Shown here: positions 37,145-45,397 of the stretch, one piece after another | Layout of the letters: every line of letters begins with the position of its first letter | Position numbering within the stretch: position 1 is the first letter of the stretch | DNA from: Fibrobacterota bacterium | GTDB lineage: Bacteria; Fibrobacterota; Fibrobacteria; UBA11236 | Assembly: GCA_028287505.1 (NCBI GenBank) | Contig: JAQBPN010000087.1 | Location: 1-64,000 of the forward strand | DNA length: 64,000 nt | Reading direction: 5' to 3' | Notes under the pieces: generated by a model | What the model was told of the DNA's origin: nothing | Database searches by the model: none | Seen by the model: only the letters and a program-made list of their open reading frames with translations | Position numbers and translations under genes: made by a program

Positions 37145-37321
37145 ATGGGCCAGAACAACCCCGGCGATAAGCCATCGAAAAGCGCCAAGGGCGAATCGAA
37201 GCCGGCGAAAAAGGATAAACAATCCATCGACCCCGCGCAGCGCGGACCGGGCGGTTTTAATCGATCCCAACTAAGGGGAAAGGCTCCGATTTTCCGGACC
37301 CTGAAAAAATCCGGGCGCTGA
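37145..37321 (+). CDS. Small basic hypothetical protein, 58 aa
   Basis: A short gene with a good Shine-Dalgarno (AAGGAG, 6 nt before the ATG). The product starts MGQNNPGDKPSKSAKGESKP and ends RTLKKSGR; it is Lys/Ser/Gly-rich, disordered and very basic, without signal peptide. No family is recognised. It may be a nucleic-acid-binding or general stress peptide, as such small basic proteins often are, but this is a guess. The ribosome-binding site and the length of the frame in GC-rich sequence support it as real. Confidence 0.55.
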   Translation: MGQNNPGDKPSKSAKGESKPAKKDKQSIDPAQRGPGGFNRSQLRGKAPIFRTLKKSGR

Positions 37322-37355
37322 GGCGGTCCGGACTTCCGATTTCATTCCGCCCCGG

Positions 37356-38138
37356 CTAGTGGGCTTTGTCCGTTCTCAAGACCACCGTCCCGCCAATGAA
37401 ATCGTGCACGGCCCGGCTCCTTTTGTTCATCCGCATGGACACGAATTCGCTGAGGTACCAGGCCAGGATCAGATACGTGTCCCATTTGATCATGACATGG
37501 AGCTTTCCCACCGCCTTGGTGATTTGCCAGTAAGATTGCCCATCGAAAACCTCCGGGGGCATGGCGCGGATGATGATCATATAATTGACCAATAAAATCA
37601 GGCACAGCAAGGTGTCCCCGCCCGCCCGCCTGAAGCCGCTCCAGTAGTCGGCCGGACTCCCGTCGTTTTTGAAGACTTTTATCTTCATCGCCATTTTTCC
37701 CAGGGTCTGGCCATAGTGGCCGATCATCAAGACCGCATAGGGAATGCCCATGACATAGGTCATTATCTTGCACGCTTCAAACCGGGTTTTCGTCCAGTGA
37801 TGGAAAAAATATAACGACACCGTCAGAGGCGCGAAGATGAGGCCGTCGATGAGACCGGCCCTGACCCGCAGCTTCATCGTCGCGAACTCCAAGCCGTTTT
37901 CGTGGAACCGCGCTTCCTTGGAAATTGCCGCCTGGCTATCCTGTTTGGAAAAAGGCTTCCGGATCCACTTCCACAGCGTCCATTCCAGGACAAGGCCAAG
38001 CACCAAGAAAATAGCCCCTCCCATTTTCGCCTTGGAGGTAGGCAGAATACAAACCAGAACAATCATGCATAACGAATTTGCGACCAAGAGGGGTACGCCG
38101 AGAATCAACGCACACCACTTCCAGATTTTGGATTTCAC
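37356..38138 (-). CDS. RDD-family integral membrane protein
   Basis: A 260-residue membrane protein. It has two hydrophobic N-terminal segments (CALILGVPLLVANSLCMIVLV; IFLVLGLVLEWTLW), then an RDD domain: RVRAGLIDGLIFAPLTVSLYF, GQTLGKMAMKIKVFKNDG and a final RAVHDFIGGTVV. RDD domains occur in transporters and in uncharacterised membrane proteins. I prefer the GTG at 38138 (VKSKIWKW) because AAAGGA lies about 7 nt upstream; the open frame runs to a GTG at 38195 with no such site. It diverges from the SGNH hydrolase gene. Confidence 0.8.
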   Translation of the reverse strand: MKSKIWKWCALILGVPLLVANSLCMIVLVCILPTSKAKMGGAIFLVLGLVLEWTLWKWIRKPFSKQDSQAAISKEARFHENGLEFATMKLRVRAGLIDGLIFAPLTVSLYFFHHWTKTRFEACKIMTYVMGIPYAVLMIGHYGQTLGKMAMKIKVFKNDGSPADYWSGFRRAGGDTLLCLILLVNYMIIIRAMPPEVFDGQSYWQITKAVGKLHVMIKWDTYLILAWYLSEFVSMRMNKRSRAVHDFIGGTVVLRTDKAH

Positions 38139-38285
38139 GGACCGATCCTTTTGAGCGCGACTCGACCAATAGGTAAAAAATCCCCGCGAAATCACCAGAT
38201 ATCATGGAATTCCCCCGATTCCGCAATTTCCTGCGGCGCCGGAAGCGGGAATGGGTGTAAGTTTCAGCCGAAGATAGGGGACGGC

Positions 38286-39098
38286 ATGTTGAAAGGTTTG
38301 CTATCGGCCGCGGCGATGTTGGCGGCTTTCGCGCATGCCGAGAAGGTGGTGGTCATCATCGGCTCGTCCACCGCCGCGGGAACGGGCGCATCCACTTACG
38401 ACAGCGCCTTCGCGGGGAGATACGCCCATTACCTTCCCACCCTGAACCCGGCCTGGAAACTGGTCAATCTGGCCGTGGGCGGTTATACCACCTTCCAACT
38501 GATGCCCACCGGCTCCAAGACTCCCGCCAATCGTCCCGCCCCCGACACCGCCCACAACGTTTCCAAGGCCCTGAGCCTGCATCCCGATGTCATGCTCCTG
38601 GCCCTGGCCAGCAACGACATCGCCGCAGGCTACGCTACCAATGAATACCAGGACAACTACGATACCCTGAAAGCCCGCGCCGAAGCCGCCGGCATCAAAG
38701 TCTGGATCAGCTCCCCGGTGCCGCGCTCCGCCCTGGACTCCGCCAGCCGGCAACGGCTTCTCGCCCTGCGCACGCGCGTCCTCTCCCGTTACGCTCCCCG
38801 GGCCATCGACTTCTACGACAGCCTGGGCACTCCGGATGGCAGCTATTACCCCGGGTTCAACTCCGGGGACGGAATCCATACCAACAACCGAGGCCACAAA
38901 ATCCTTTTCGACCGGGTGGTGGCGGCCAACATGACGGCCGCTCCCGTGGTTTCCGTGATTGCGGAAAGAGGGAAATTATCCCTGAGGCTCGAGACCCTGG
39001 GCCGCAAGGGCGGCGCTATGGTGGTGCAGGACGGATTGGGCGCAGGACTCTGGCGTGATCTTAATGGGAGATTTGCGGCGGGAACCTACGGTCCCTGA
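38286..39098 (+). CDS. Exported SGNH/GDSL-family hydrolase
   Basis: A 270-residue exported esterase or acetylhydrolase-like protein. Signal peptide LLSAAAMLAAFAHA; block I VVIIGSSTAAGTGAS (nucleophile Ser); block II around VNLAVGGYT (Gly); block III LALASNDIAAGYA (Asn); block V GDGIHTNNRGH (Asp-x-x-His). All four SGNH positions are present. In secreted carbohydrate-active sets such enzymes often deacetylate xylan or other glycans, but the substrate is not shown here. The final 45 residues form a short C-terminal tail. It is a single gene. Confidence 0.85.
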   Translation: MLKGLLSAAAMLAAFAHAEKVVVIIGSSTAAGTGASTYDSAFAGRYAHYLPTLNPAWKLVNLAVGGYTTFQLMPTGSKTPANRPAPDTAHNVSKALSLHPDVMLLALASNDIAAGYATNEYQDNYDTLKARAEAAGIKVWISSPVPRSALDSASRQRLLALRTRVLSRYAPRAIDFYDSLGTPDGSYYPGFNSGDGIHTNNRGHKILFDRVVAANMTAAPVVSVIAERGKLSLRLETLGRKGGAMVVQDGLGAGLWRDLNGRFAAGTYGP

Positions 39099-39120
39099 AA
39101 CCGAGGCTCTTCGGGCCTTA

Positions 39121-39609
39121 TCATTTTCCGATGCTCACGACCCAAAGCAACGCCTCTGTCCGATGATGGATTGTGATGCCATGGAACAGCGTGCCTTTCA
39201 GCCGGGTTTCTTTCGAGATTGATTTCTCGGCCATCTCGCGAAGCGTATCGTTCGGGACCACGAGCTGGATATCCTGGATCGAACCCACCGGATCCATATT
39301 GGGATCGTTGATATCCCCGCTTCCGCTTCCATTAATGCAGATCGGCCCCGACATCCGGAGCATCCATTGAGGATCCTTCTCATCGCCTTTAAGGGTGTCT
39401 TCGTATTCCGGTTTTCCGGGAAAGACTTTCATGTAAACCGTTCCAACAAACTCGACGGTATCCGGCTCGAATTCCAGACACTTCGGAACCGCATCCGTCT
39501 TCGCGGGCAAAGTGCGGCTGCTCGATCCTTTCCGGGATTTGAAGGTATCCAGACATGAGGTGAATACCAGCGTGACCGCAAGGAGGCCAATCCCGATGTT
39601 CCGCCGCAT
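39121..39609 (-). CDS. DUF4431-like lipoprotein
   Basis: A 162-residue lipoprotein: MRRNIGIGLLAVTLVFTSC gives a lipobox with Cys19. The C-terminal GSIQDIQLVVPNDTL...RLKGTLFHGITIHHRTEALLWVVSI fits DUF4431, a domain of unknown function with the HHRT/HHHT core. Before it is CLEFEPDTVEFVGTVYMKVFPG. The longer frame to 39720 has no signal. Gene order (two lipoproteins then a membrane protein, same strand) suggests one unit, though 76 bp separate it from the next. Confidence 0.7.
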   Translation of the reverse strand: MRRNIGIGLLAVTLVFTSCLDTFKSRKGSSSRTLPAKTDAVPKCLEFEPDTVEFVGTVYMKVFPGKPEYEDTLKGDEKDPQWMLRMSGPICINGSGSGDINDPNMDPVGSIQDIQLVVPNDTLREMAEKSISKETRLKGTLFHGITIHHRTEALLWVVSIGK

Positions 39610-39685
39610 TCCTATCGAACCCGGATCAGATAATCTTCCGCGGCTTCCGTGGTGTCGAAGACCTTTAAAAGAATCGCGCCTTGCA

Positions 39686-40192
39686 TTATCTGCTGCTGAA
39701 GTAGAGGAAAGAAACCACAAAAGAGGCCACTCCCGCGATGGTACCGATCACAATCTGGCTCATCCTATCGCTGTGTTCCCTTTTCGAGACCAAGTCCTCC
39801 GAGTACCTGTCCGGCTCCTTCAACGCGACGGCCGAATCCCCGGTCTTGTAGAAATCGCCTTTCACCCTGTAGCAGGAGCTCAAAAAATCCGGCCGGCTCT
39901 CGCTCCGGATCACGAAAACGTCCGCGCCCAGCTCGCAGGCCTCGGAATTGATGATGCCCATGATATCGTCTTCTCCGCAGCCCACGGACATTCCCTTGTC
40001 GTAGACTTTCAGGGATCCCAGCTTCTTCCAGGTTTCCTTCACTCCCGCTTCCTTCTCCTGGGAGATGGAGACCTTACAGTCCGCCGGCTGCATCTCCTGC
40101 GGTTTATCATACCCAATCCTGCTGATACCCGGAGCGCAGGCGGCCAGCGCCAATGGCAGGAGGCAAACCAGCTTTTTAACCGATCCGTTCAT
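39686..40192 (-). CDS. Lipoprotein with C-terminal membrane segment, unknown function
   Basis: A 168-residue protein: MNGSVKKLVCLLPLALAAC is a lipoprotein signal (Cys19). The mature part includes SVGCGEDDIMGIINSEACELGADVFVI (two cysteines) and ends with a hydrophobic segment (IVIGTIAGVASFVVSFLYF). The middle resembles small FCB lipoproteins that sense or bind ligands, but no family is named. The ATG overlaps the stop of the DUF1361-like gene by four bases (ATGA), indicating translational coupling. Confidence 0.65.
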   Translation of the reverse strand: MNGSVKKLVCLLPLALAACAPGISRIGYDKPQEMQPADCKVSISQEKEAGVKETWKKLGSLKVYDKGMSVGCGEDDIMGIINSEACELGADVFVIRSESRPDFLSSCYRVKGDFYKTGDSAVALKEPDRYSEDLVSKREHSDRMSQIVIGTIAGVASFVVSFLYFSSR

Positions 40193-40623
40193 TGGCTTCT
40201 CTTTATCATTTTGATGGTCCAGAACATCATATTCAGCAGGGCGCCCATGAATAGGGTAACACCCCAGGTACGGGAATGCGAAAACGGGTTCAAGACCAGA
40301 TCGAACCACATGGGTATCGACCTTCTCTCTTGAAGATGGAACAGATCCGTCAGGATGTATGGGGAATTGGGGAAAAACAGAATCCAGGCGAGAATCATGG
40401 CCGCCATCGCGGCTCTGTTCTTCCGGAGCCCGCTCTTCAATACCACGAACGTGCTGGCCGCCCAAGGAAGAAAAGCCAGGAACAGGTTCCAATTCAGGAA
40501 GAGGAACAATCTGGAATGAGTCACGGAATACCGGAACACGGAAAGGGCGAAGCAGAACACCGCCATGCCCGCAAGCAGCAGCGTCAACTCAAGCCGACCG
40601 GCTCTTTTGAGTTCTTCTATCAT
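40189..40623 (-). CDS. DUF1361-like membrane protein, shorter than the family
   Basis: A 144-residue integral membrane protein. LFLFLNWNLFLAFLPWAAS, MILAWILFFPNSPYILTDLFHL and IPMWFDLVLN are the signatures of DUF1361. Family members I know are about 200-230 residues, with more membrane helices after the FPNSPY...WFDL region; here the frame ends after one more helix. Either the gene is truncated at its 3' end and overlaps the lipoprotein start, or this is a short form. No frameshifted continuation is obvious downstream. Confidence 0.65.
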   Translation of the reverse strand: MIEELKRAGRLELTLLLAGMAVFCFALSVFRYSVTHSRLFLFLNWNLFLAFLPWAASTFVVLKSGLRKNRAAMAAMILAWILFFPNSPYILTDLFHLQERRSIPMWFDLVLNPFSHSRTWGVTLFMGALLNMMFWTIKMIKRSQ

Positions 40624-40692
40624 TTTGAGCGCGAAATGAAATGTAACGGCCGAAGCCGACTATTTCAAGTGGGGCCGGCCGGAAAGGCGGAT

Positions 40693-41289
40693 TCATTCCC
40701 CCTTGTTCACCAACACCCGCTCGATCCGGCGATCCGGAACCAGCCACATGATGGCAACCGCCACGTAGATCGCGCCGGAAATCCACGTGCTCAGGAAAGC
40801 CGCGGGAACCGCGATGAGGTAGAGAATCAGCGACGCGTTTCCCTTCCTATCCCCTTTCAACTTGTCCCCCAGGGCGGCCGCCAGCTCCGATTCCTTTCCA
40901 TGATGGTGGACCAGGGCGCGTGCCAGGATGGTGAAGGCGATGGCGGAGCAAAGCAGAATCACCCCGTAAAGGGAAACCGGCAACGCGGCGAAATGGTTTT
41001 CGCCCATCCAGCTCGTGACGAAGGGAACCAGGGAAAGCCAGAACAGAAGATGCGCGTTGGCCCATAGGATGCGCCCGTTGACGTTCTTGGCCGCCTGGAA
41101 CAGATGATGGTGGTTGTTCCAATAGATGCAAAGGAACACGAAGCTGAGCACATAGCTGAGGAACACGGGGATAAGCGGACGGAGCGCCGCGACATCGTGC
41201 CCGTGGGGGGCCCTCATTTCCAGAACCATGATGGTGATGATGACGGCGATTATGCCGTCGCTGAACGCTTCCAACCGGCCCTTGCCCAT
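40693..41289 (-). CDS. TMEM175-like (DUF1211) potassium-channel family protein
   Basis: A 198-residue membrane protein with the family's pore motif in helix 1: RLEAFSDGIIAVIITIMVLEM (5-25, FSDG). Another conserved block is FLCIYWNNHHHLFQ, followed by four more hydrophobic segments. Bacterial relatives of lysosomal TMEM175 are K+ channels with low selectivity; prokaryotic forms have six helices, as here. AAGGAG lies 7 nt before the ATG. Confidence 0.85.
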   Translation of the reverse strand: MGKGRLEAFSDGIIAVIITIMVLEMRAPHGHDVAALRPLIPVFLSYVLSFVFLCIYWNNHHHLFQAAKNVNGRILWANAHLLFWLSLVPFVTSWMGENHFAALPVSLYGVILLCSAIAFTILARALVHHHGKESELAAALGDKLKGDRKGNASLILYLIAVPAAFLSTWISGAIYVAVAIMWLVPDRRIERVLVNKGE

Positions 41290-41352
41290 AGTAGACTCCT
41301 TGGCGTATCAGGCCAAGTTAACAATCGCCGGGGAGGAAGCGGCGAGGGAGGC

Positions 41353-42060
41353 TTAATCCGGATACTCGTCGGACCCCAGCACCCAGATGAATCCCTGCAG
41401 ATCGATCATATCCTTAGGCTTAAGATCCTTCATGTCCCGCCTCACTTTTTCGGCGAATCCCAGGGCGCCGGCATAGGTCTCAAAATCGGGCCGGGACCGG
41501 TATCTGAAGTCGTATCCGTATCGCTCCGCAGCCAAGCGGGTCACGGTGGGTTTGAGGAAGAAATGTCTGTCCGGCTGGGCGATGAAACCGAATACGGTGG
41601 CCACGGGCCAGGTCAGGACCCGGGTCTGCTTCCGGGGCAATCGTCCCACGGTGTCGATCCAATGGGCGAATTTCTTTTCCGGAGTTCCCGGCCCATGCAG
41701 GAAGTCATACAGGCCCTTGGCGAACAAACGCGCGCCTTCGGGGGATTTGATGGCATCGCGAACGGCCATCTTTTCGAAAGAGAACAGGAGGTTGGTCCGG
41801 GACTCGATGCGCACGGCCGCGGCCGCGATCTCCGGGTAGCGGCCTTTTTTCAGCAGCGACCGGAACGCCTCAGGATTGAGCCGCTCTTCCCACTTGACGT
41901 GGGCGGCCTCTTTGTATCCCCGCTCCAGCTTGTCATAGTCCGGATCCTGGAAACCGCCGGGATAGTAGGTCAAGAACTTCCGGCGGCAACGCTTGACGCG
42001 GGCGACAAGAGAGTTGGCATGGGAACGAGATGGCTGATGATCCGATTTACCGATAATCAT
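41353..42060 (-). CDS. Conserved-type hypothetical protein, 235 aa
   Basis: No named family. The protein is soluble, basic and helical, with no signal peptide. Visible features are CRRKFLTYYPGGFQDPDYDKLERGYKEAAHVKWEERLNPEAF in pieces and TWPVATVFGFIAQPDRHFFLKPTVTRLAAERYG, a pattern that looks well conserved (HFFLKPTVT). I cannot assign a role. It is divergent from the cystathionine gamma-synthase-like gene. Confidence 0.65.
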   Translation of the reverse strand: MIIGKSDHQPSRSHANSLVARVKRCRRKFLTYYPGGFQDPDYDKLERGYKEAAHVKWEERLNPEAFRSLLKKGRYPEIAAAAVRIESRTNLLFSFEKMAVRDAIKSPEGARLFAKGLYDFLHGPGTPEKKFAHWIDTVGRLPRKQTRVLTWPVATVFGFIAQPDRHFFLKPTVTRLAAERYGYDFRYRSRPDFETYAGALGFAEKVRRDMKDLKPKDMIDLQGFIWVLGSDEYPD

Positions 42061-42221
42061 GGCGTCAAACCCTATAAAAACAATATACGGTTTTGCCGGC
42101 AGGCTGCGGCAATCGGATAGACTACCCTCCTCCGAAGATTATTTCGATTTTCACCTTTGGACGGGTCCTTATGATAAGATCGGACATCCGGGCAGGAATC
42201 ACCCGGAATGCGGAGGCAGGA

Positions 42222-43517
42222 ATGGCCAGAGACAAGAACAAACCCAATCACGGCAGGAAGCTGAAACCGGAAAGCCAGATGATGAGCTACGGCTATCGTC
42301 CGGAATGGTCCGAGGGAGCCATCAAGTGCCCGGTGTTCCAGACATCCACCTTCGTCTTCCGCTCCGCGGAGCAGGGCAAGGCCTTCTTCGAAGTCGCCTA
42401 CGGCATCCGCCAGCCCCGTCCCGACGAAAAGAGCGGCCTCATCTACAGCCGCATCAACAACCCCGACCTGGAAATCCTGGAAGACCGTCTCACCCTCTGG
42501 GACGAGGCCGAAGACTGCGCCGTATTCGAAAGCGGCATGGGCGCCATCACCACCGCCTTCCTGGAATTCCTCAAGCCCGGCGATTTGATCCTGACCAGCG
42601 CGCCCCTCTACGGCGGCACCGATCATTTCCTCACCACCTTCCTCCCCAAAATCGGCATCGAAGTCATGGAGTTCCAACCCCGGCAGGAAGAAGCCGATAT
42701 CATCCGCCAACTGGAAGCCTCCGGCAAACAGGACCGCCTGGCCATGGTTTACATCGAGACGCCGGCCAATCCGACCAACGCCCTGATCGACATCGGCGCC
42801 TGCAAAGCGATAGCGGACAAGTACTCCACGAAGGACAAGCGCGTGCTTGTGGCCGTGGACAATACCTATATGGGCCCGCTTTGGCAGCATCCCCTCAAGC
42901 ACGGGGCGGACCTGGTGCTTTATTCAGCCACCAAATACATAGGCGGCCATAGCGACGTGATCGCCGGAGCCTGCCTGGGGAGCATGGAACTGATCCACCG
43001 CATCAAGGTGCTGCGGACCTTCCTGGGCAACATGGCGGGCCCCTGGACCGGTTGGCTGCTGTTGCGCAGTCTGGAAACCCTCAAGGTGCGCATGGAACAG
43101 CAAGCCGCCAACGCGGAGAAGGTGGCCGCCTGGCTCACCAAGCATCCCAAGGTGGAAAAGGTCTATTACCTGGGTTTGCTGACGCCGGAGGACGGGCAGC
43201 AATACCGTATTTACAAGAAACAACACAACTCCCCCGGGGCGATGATGTCCTTCGACATCAAGGGCGGCGGCGATGCGGCCGGAGACGAGCGCAAGGCATT
43301 CCAGTTCCTGAACCGGTTGAAGCTGATCAAACTGGCTGTGAGCCTGGGGAGCACGGAATCCCTGGCGGAGCATCCGGCCACCATGACCCATATCGGGGTG
43401 GAAGAGCATCACCGGGCGCTCATGAACATCACGGCCAAGCTGGTGCGGCTCTCGGTGGGGGTGGAGGACTACGAGGATATCATCTGGGATATCGAGCAGG
43501 CGTTGGAAGCCTTATAG
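42222..43517 (+). CDS. Cystathionine gamma-synthase family PLP-dependent enzyme
   Basis: A 431-residue fold-type I PLP enzyme of sulfur amino-acid metabolism. The PLP lysine is in LVLYSATKYIGGHSDVIAG (Lys about 233). Other landmarks: YSRINNPDLEILEDRLTLWDEAEDCAVFESGMGAI, IYIETPANPTN (here VYIETPANPTNALIDI) and VSLGSTESLAEHPATMTH. It could be a cystathionine gamma-synthase, beta-lyase or methionine gamma-lyase; the exact reaction is not decided by these motifs. I chose ATG 42222 (MARDKNK) because GGAGG precedes it closely; the frame extends to 42171 or further. It has no sulfur-pathway neighbours. Confidence 0.88.
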   Translation: MARDKNKPNHGRKLKPESQMMSYGYRPEWSEGAIKCPVFQTSTFVFRSAEQGKAFFEVAYGIRQPRPDEKSGLIYSRINNPDLEILEDRLTLWDEAEDCAVFESGMGAITTAFLEFLKPGDLILTSAPLYGGTDHFLTTFLPKIGIEVMEFQPRQEEADIIRQLEASGKQDRLAMVYIETPANPTNALIDIGACKAIADKYSTKDKRVLVAVDNTYMGPLWQHPLKHGADLVLYSATKYIGGHSDVIAGACLGSMELIHRIKVLRTFLGNMAGPWTGWLLLRSLETLKVRMEQQAANAEKVAAWLTKHPKVEKVYYLGLLTPEDGQQYRIYKKQHNSPGAMMSFDIKGGGDAAGDERKAFQFLNRLKLIKLAVSLGSTESLAEHPATMTHIGVEEHHRALMNITAKLVRLSVGVEDYEDIIWDIEQALEAL

Positions 43518-43535
43518 GTCGATAAAAATCCGGCG

Positions 43536-43955
43536 TTACTGCTTGGTGAAAACCACGCTGAGGTGATTGGTGCCCGAGGAACTCAGCGTCCACTTGTTTC
43601 CGGTGATGTTGATGTCAGCGGTATCAGTGGGAATGACGCAGGCAGCCGGCTGCAGGGTTCCGGCGTTATCCGCCATCTGGCACTTGGTCCCGGTGTTGAT
43701 GACCTTATCGCCCTCGACGCTCCACGTGCCTTCCCGGACGGCCAGAATTTTGCTCAGATTCGTCGTCACATTCTTGAACGTCTTGTCCGAATTGATGTTA
43801 AGGGTCACTTCCGCCGATCCAATCGCGCCCACCCAGACGCCTACGATGGCATTCTCCTGGGTAGTCAGGCCGGCCCCGTCGTTGCTCGAGGTAGTGCAGG
43901 CGGCAATCCACAGCCCGCAGACTAAAGTTCCAAGGATAAGTTTCGAAATGCCCAT
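43536..43955 (-). CDS. Small lipoprotein, lipocalin-like beta protein
   Basis: A 139-residue lipoprotein with signal KLILGTLVCGLWIAAC (Cys20). The mature part starts with a Thr/Ser linker and then IVGVWVGAIGSAEVTLNINSDKTFKNVTT...REGTWSVEGDKVINTG, the G-x-W and alternating strand pattern of lipocalin-like (DUF5640-type) domains. AGGAGG lies 6 nt before the ATG at 43955. It sits just upstream of the recombinase gene on the opposite strand and is the last chromosomal gene before the cassette array. Confidence 0.7.
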   Translation of the reverse strand: MGISKLILGTLVCGLWIAACTTSSNDGAGLTTQENAIVGVWVGAIGSAEVTLNINSDKTFKNVTTNLSKILAVREGTWSVEGDKVINTGTKCQMADNAGTLQPAACVIPTDTADINITGNKWTLSSSGTNHLSVVFTKQ

Positions 43956-44264
43956 GGCGACCTCCTGGTTTCCAAAAAATTAAACAAAGCAGCCTTGCTA
44001 CGGCAAGCGAGAACGCGGAAATACGATGGCTTTCGACCCTTCCATCCCGGGTCAAATTCTGTCCCGGCTGCCGGCTTACTTTTGGAACTCCCCATTTCCT
44101 GGAGTCCCATGTATCCCCAACCCCAATCCCTTTCGCACCCATCCCGATTCGCTGAACCCGGCCCAACCGCGCTCCTTCCTTCCCGAAACCCGGTCATTCC
44201 CCACCCTATTGCGGACGCCCCATTCATCCGGCCGCCGCACCGTTCCAGCGCCTCCCCGACCCCG
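43956..44264 (+). other. Region between lipoprotein gene and recombinase ATG
   Basis: The recombinase frame stays open back to 43995, and ATG 44109 is an alternative start, but the extra 52-90 residues (Pro/Ser/His-rich) do not resemble an integrase N-terminus. I see no clear promoter. No attI-like site lies on this side. Confidence 0.4.
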
Positions 44265-45170
44265 ATGGATTGGAACAGGTATTGGCTCGATCGGTTGACC
44301 CGCGAATTGGCCCAGCGGAACTTCGCCGCCTCCACCCGGGACAATTACACCGCCGCCCTGAAGGCATTCCTCACCGCCCATCCCGGAACCCCTTCGCGCC
44401 TCGGCCCCGATGCCATCGGGCGATACCTTCTGCAATGCAAGGAAGACCGTAGCCTGGGCGCCTCGACGGTGAACCTGATTCTGGCCGCACTCGTTTTCTT
44501 CTATCAACATGTCCTCAAGGCCCCCCATTGCATTGCAGGGATTCCGCGGCTGAAGGAAGACAAGAAACTGCCCAGCGTACTCGGCGTCACCAAGGTCAAA
44601 GACTTGCTGGAAAGCCTGGCCAATGAAAAACACCGGATGATGCTGTCCTTGGCCTACGGATGCGGTTTGCGCGTCTCCGAAGTCGTCAGCATGAAATGGA
44701 CGGATTTGGACTTCGATCGGAGTGTGCTTTATGTCCGTTTGGGCAAGGGACGTAAAGACAGGGTTGTGATGTTGCCCACCAGCCTGGTTGAGGATTTGAA
44801 CGGGTACAGGCAACGGAATCAACCAATCACGTACCTCTTTGAATCCCATCTGGCTGGAAAGCCTTTGTCAAAGAGGACGGTTCAGGCGGTATTCGAGAAG
44901 GCGTGCGAGAAGGCGGGGATAGTACATAAGGGCGGGATCCATTCCTTGCGACATTCGTTTGCGACACATTTGTTGGAGGCGGGGACGGATTTACGGTTCA
45001 TCCAGTCCATGCTGGGGCATAGCAGTTCGAAGACGACGGAGAGGTACACGCATGTTACGACTGGGAATGTCCGGCGGGTGGTGAGTCCTTTGGACCGGTT
45101 GAGGGCGGGGGGTGTAGGGGGTGTAGGGGGTGGGAGGGGGGTGGGGTGCGCGGCAACGGTTCTAGGGTGA
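44265..45170 (+). CDS. Tyrosine recombinase next to an attC-like array
   Basis: A 301-residue tyrosine recombinase that probably moves the downstream cassettes. SAM-like core-binding domain (about 8-90: RELAQRNFAASTRDNYTAALKAFL) and catalytic domain with the full set of residues: Arg136 (GCGLRVSE), Lys in GKGRKD (160-165), His226/Arg229 (HSLRH), His252 (LGHSS) and Tyr261 (TERYTHV). The end VVSPLDRL resembles IntI (SPLD). However, between MLPTSL and the AFEKA-like helix it lacks the roughly 30-residue segment, including the I2 helix, that distinguishes IntI from XerC/D. So it is an IntI-like but not canonical integron integrase. The 22-residue Gly-rich tail is odd. The gene points into the array. 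The start at MDWNRYW is chosen by homology. Confidence 0.9.
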   Translation: MDWNRYWLDRLTRELAQRNFAASTRDNYTAALKAFLTAHPGTPSRLGPDAIGRYLLQCKEDRSLGASTVNLILAALVFFYQHVLKAPHCIAGIPRLKEDKKLPSVLGVTKVKDLLESLANEKHRMMLSLAYGCGLRVSEVVSMKWTDLDFDRSVLYVRLGKGRKDRVVMLPTSLVEDLNGYRQRNQPITYLFESHLAGKPLSKRTVQAVFEKACEKAGIVHKGGIHSLRHSFATHLLEAGTDLRFIQSMLGHSSSKTTERYTHVTTGNVRRVVSPLDRLRAGGVGGVGGGRGVGCAATVLG

Positions 45171-45191
45171 AGGAAATGCTCACCCTAGAAC
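45159..45191 (+). terminator. Perfect 12-bp hairpin overlapping the recombinase stop codon
   Basis: GTTCTAGGGTGA and TCACCCTAGAAC are separated by 9 nt. The left arm contains the TGA stop of the recombinase. No U-tract follows. It may terminate transcription, but because the attI-like core starts 3 bp later it may also be part of the recombination site. A G-rich run (about 45107-45146, repeated GGGGTGTAG) precedes it. Confidence 0.6.
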
Positions 45192-45193
45192 TA

Positions 45194-45207
45194 GTTGTGA
45201 GCAATAC
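45194..45207 (+). other. attI-like core site
   Basis: GTTGTGAGCAATAC follows the hairpin. It matches the right end of the attC-like site at 54480 (GTTGTGAACAATTA) at 11 of 14 positions, and the common form GTTRTGNNCAAT of several other sites. It lies between the recombinase and the first cassette, where attI is expected. Crossover would be predicted between G45194 and T45195. The AT-rich leader at 45208-45397 shows no clear promoter for the cassettes. Confidence 0.6.
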
Positions 45208-45397
45208 AGAAACGGGGCTTCACTCGCTTCCGCTCGTTCCGCAACGCAACCGCCAACGTCCTGTTTGGCGGGAAGAATATCTCGATATGCAAAGTCATTT
45301 GTTCATATTATAAATTCAGCGTAATTTTTTTGTTGAAAATGTTCGTATATCAATGGTCAGCGAAACAAATATTTCATAAAAAGGAATTCTAAAGAAT

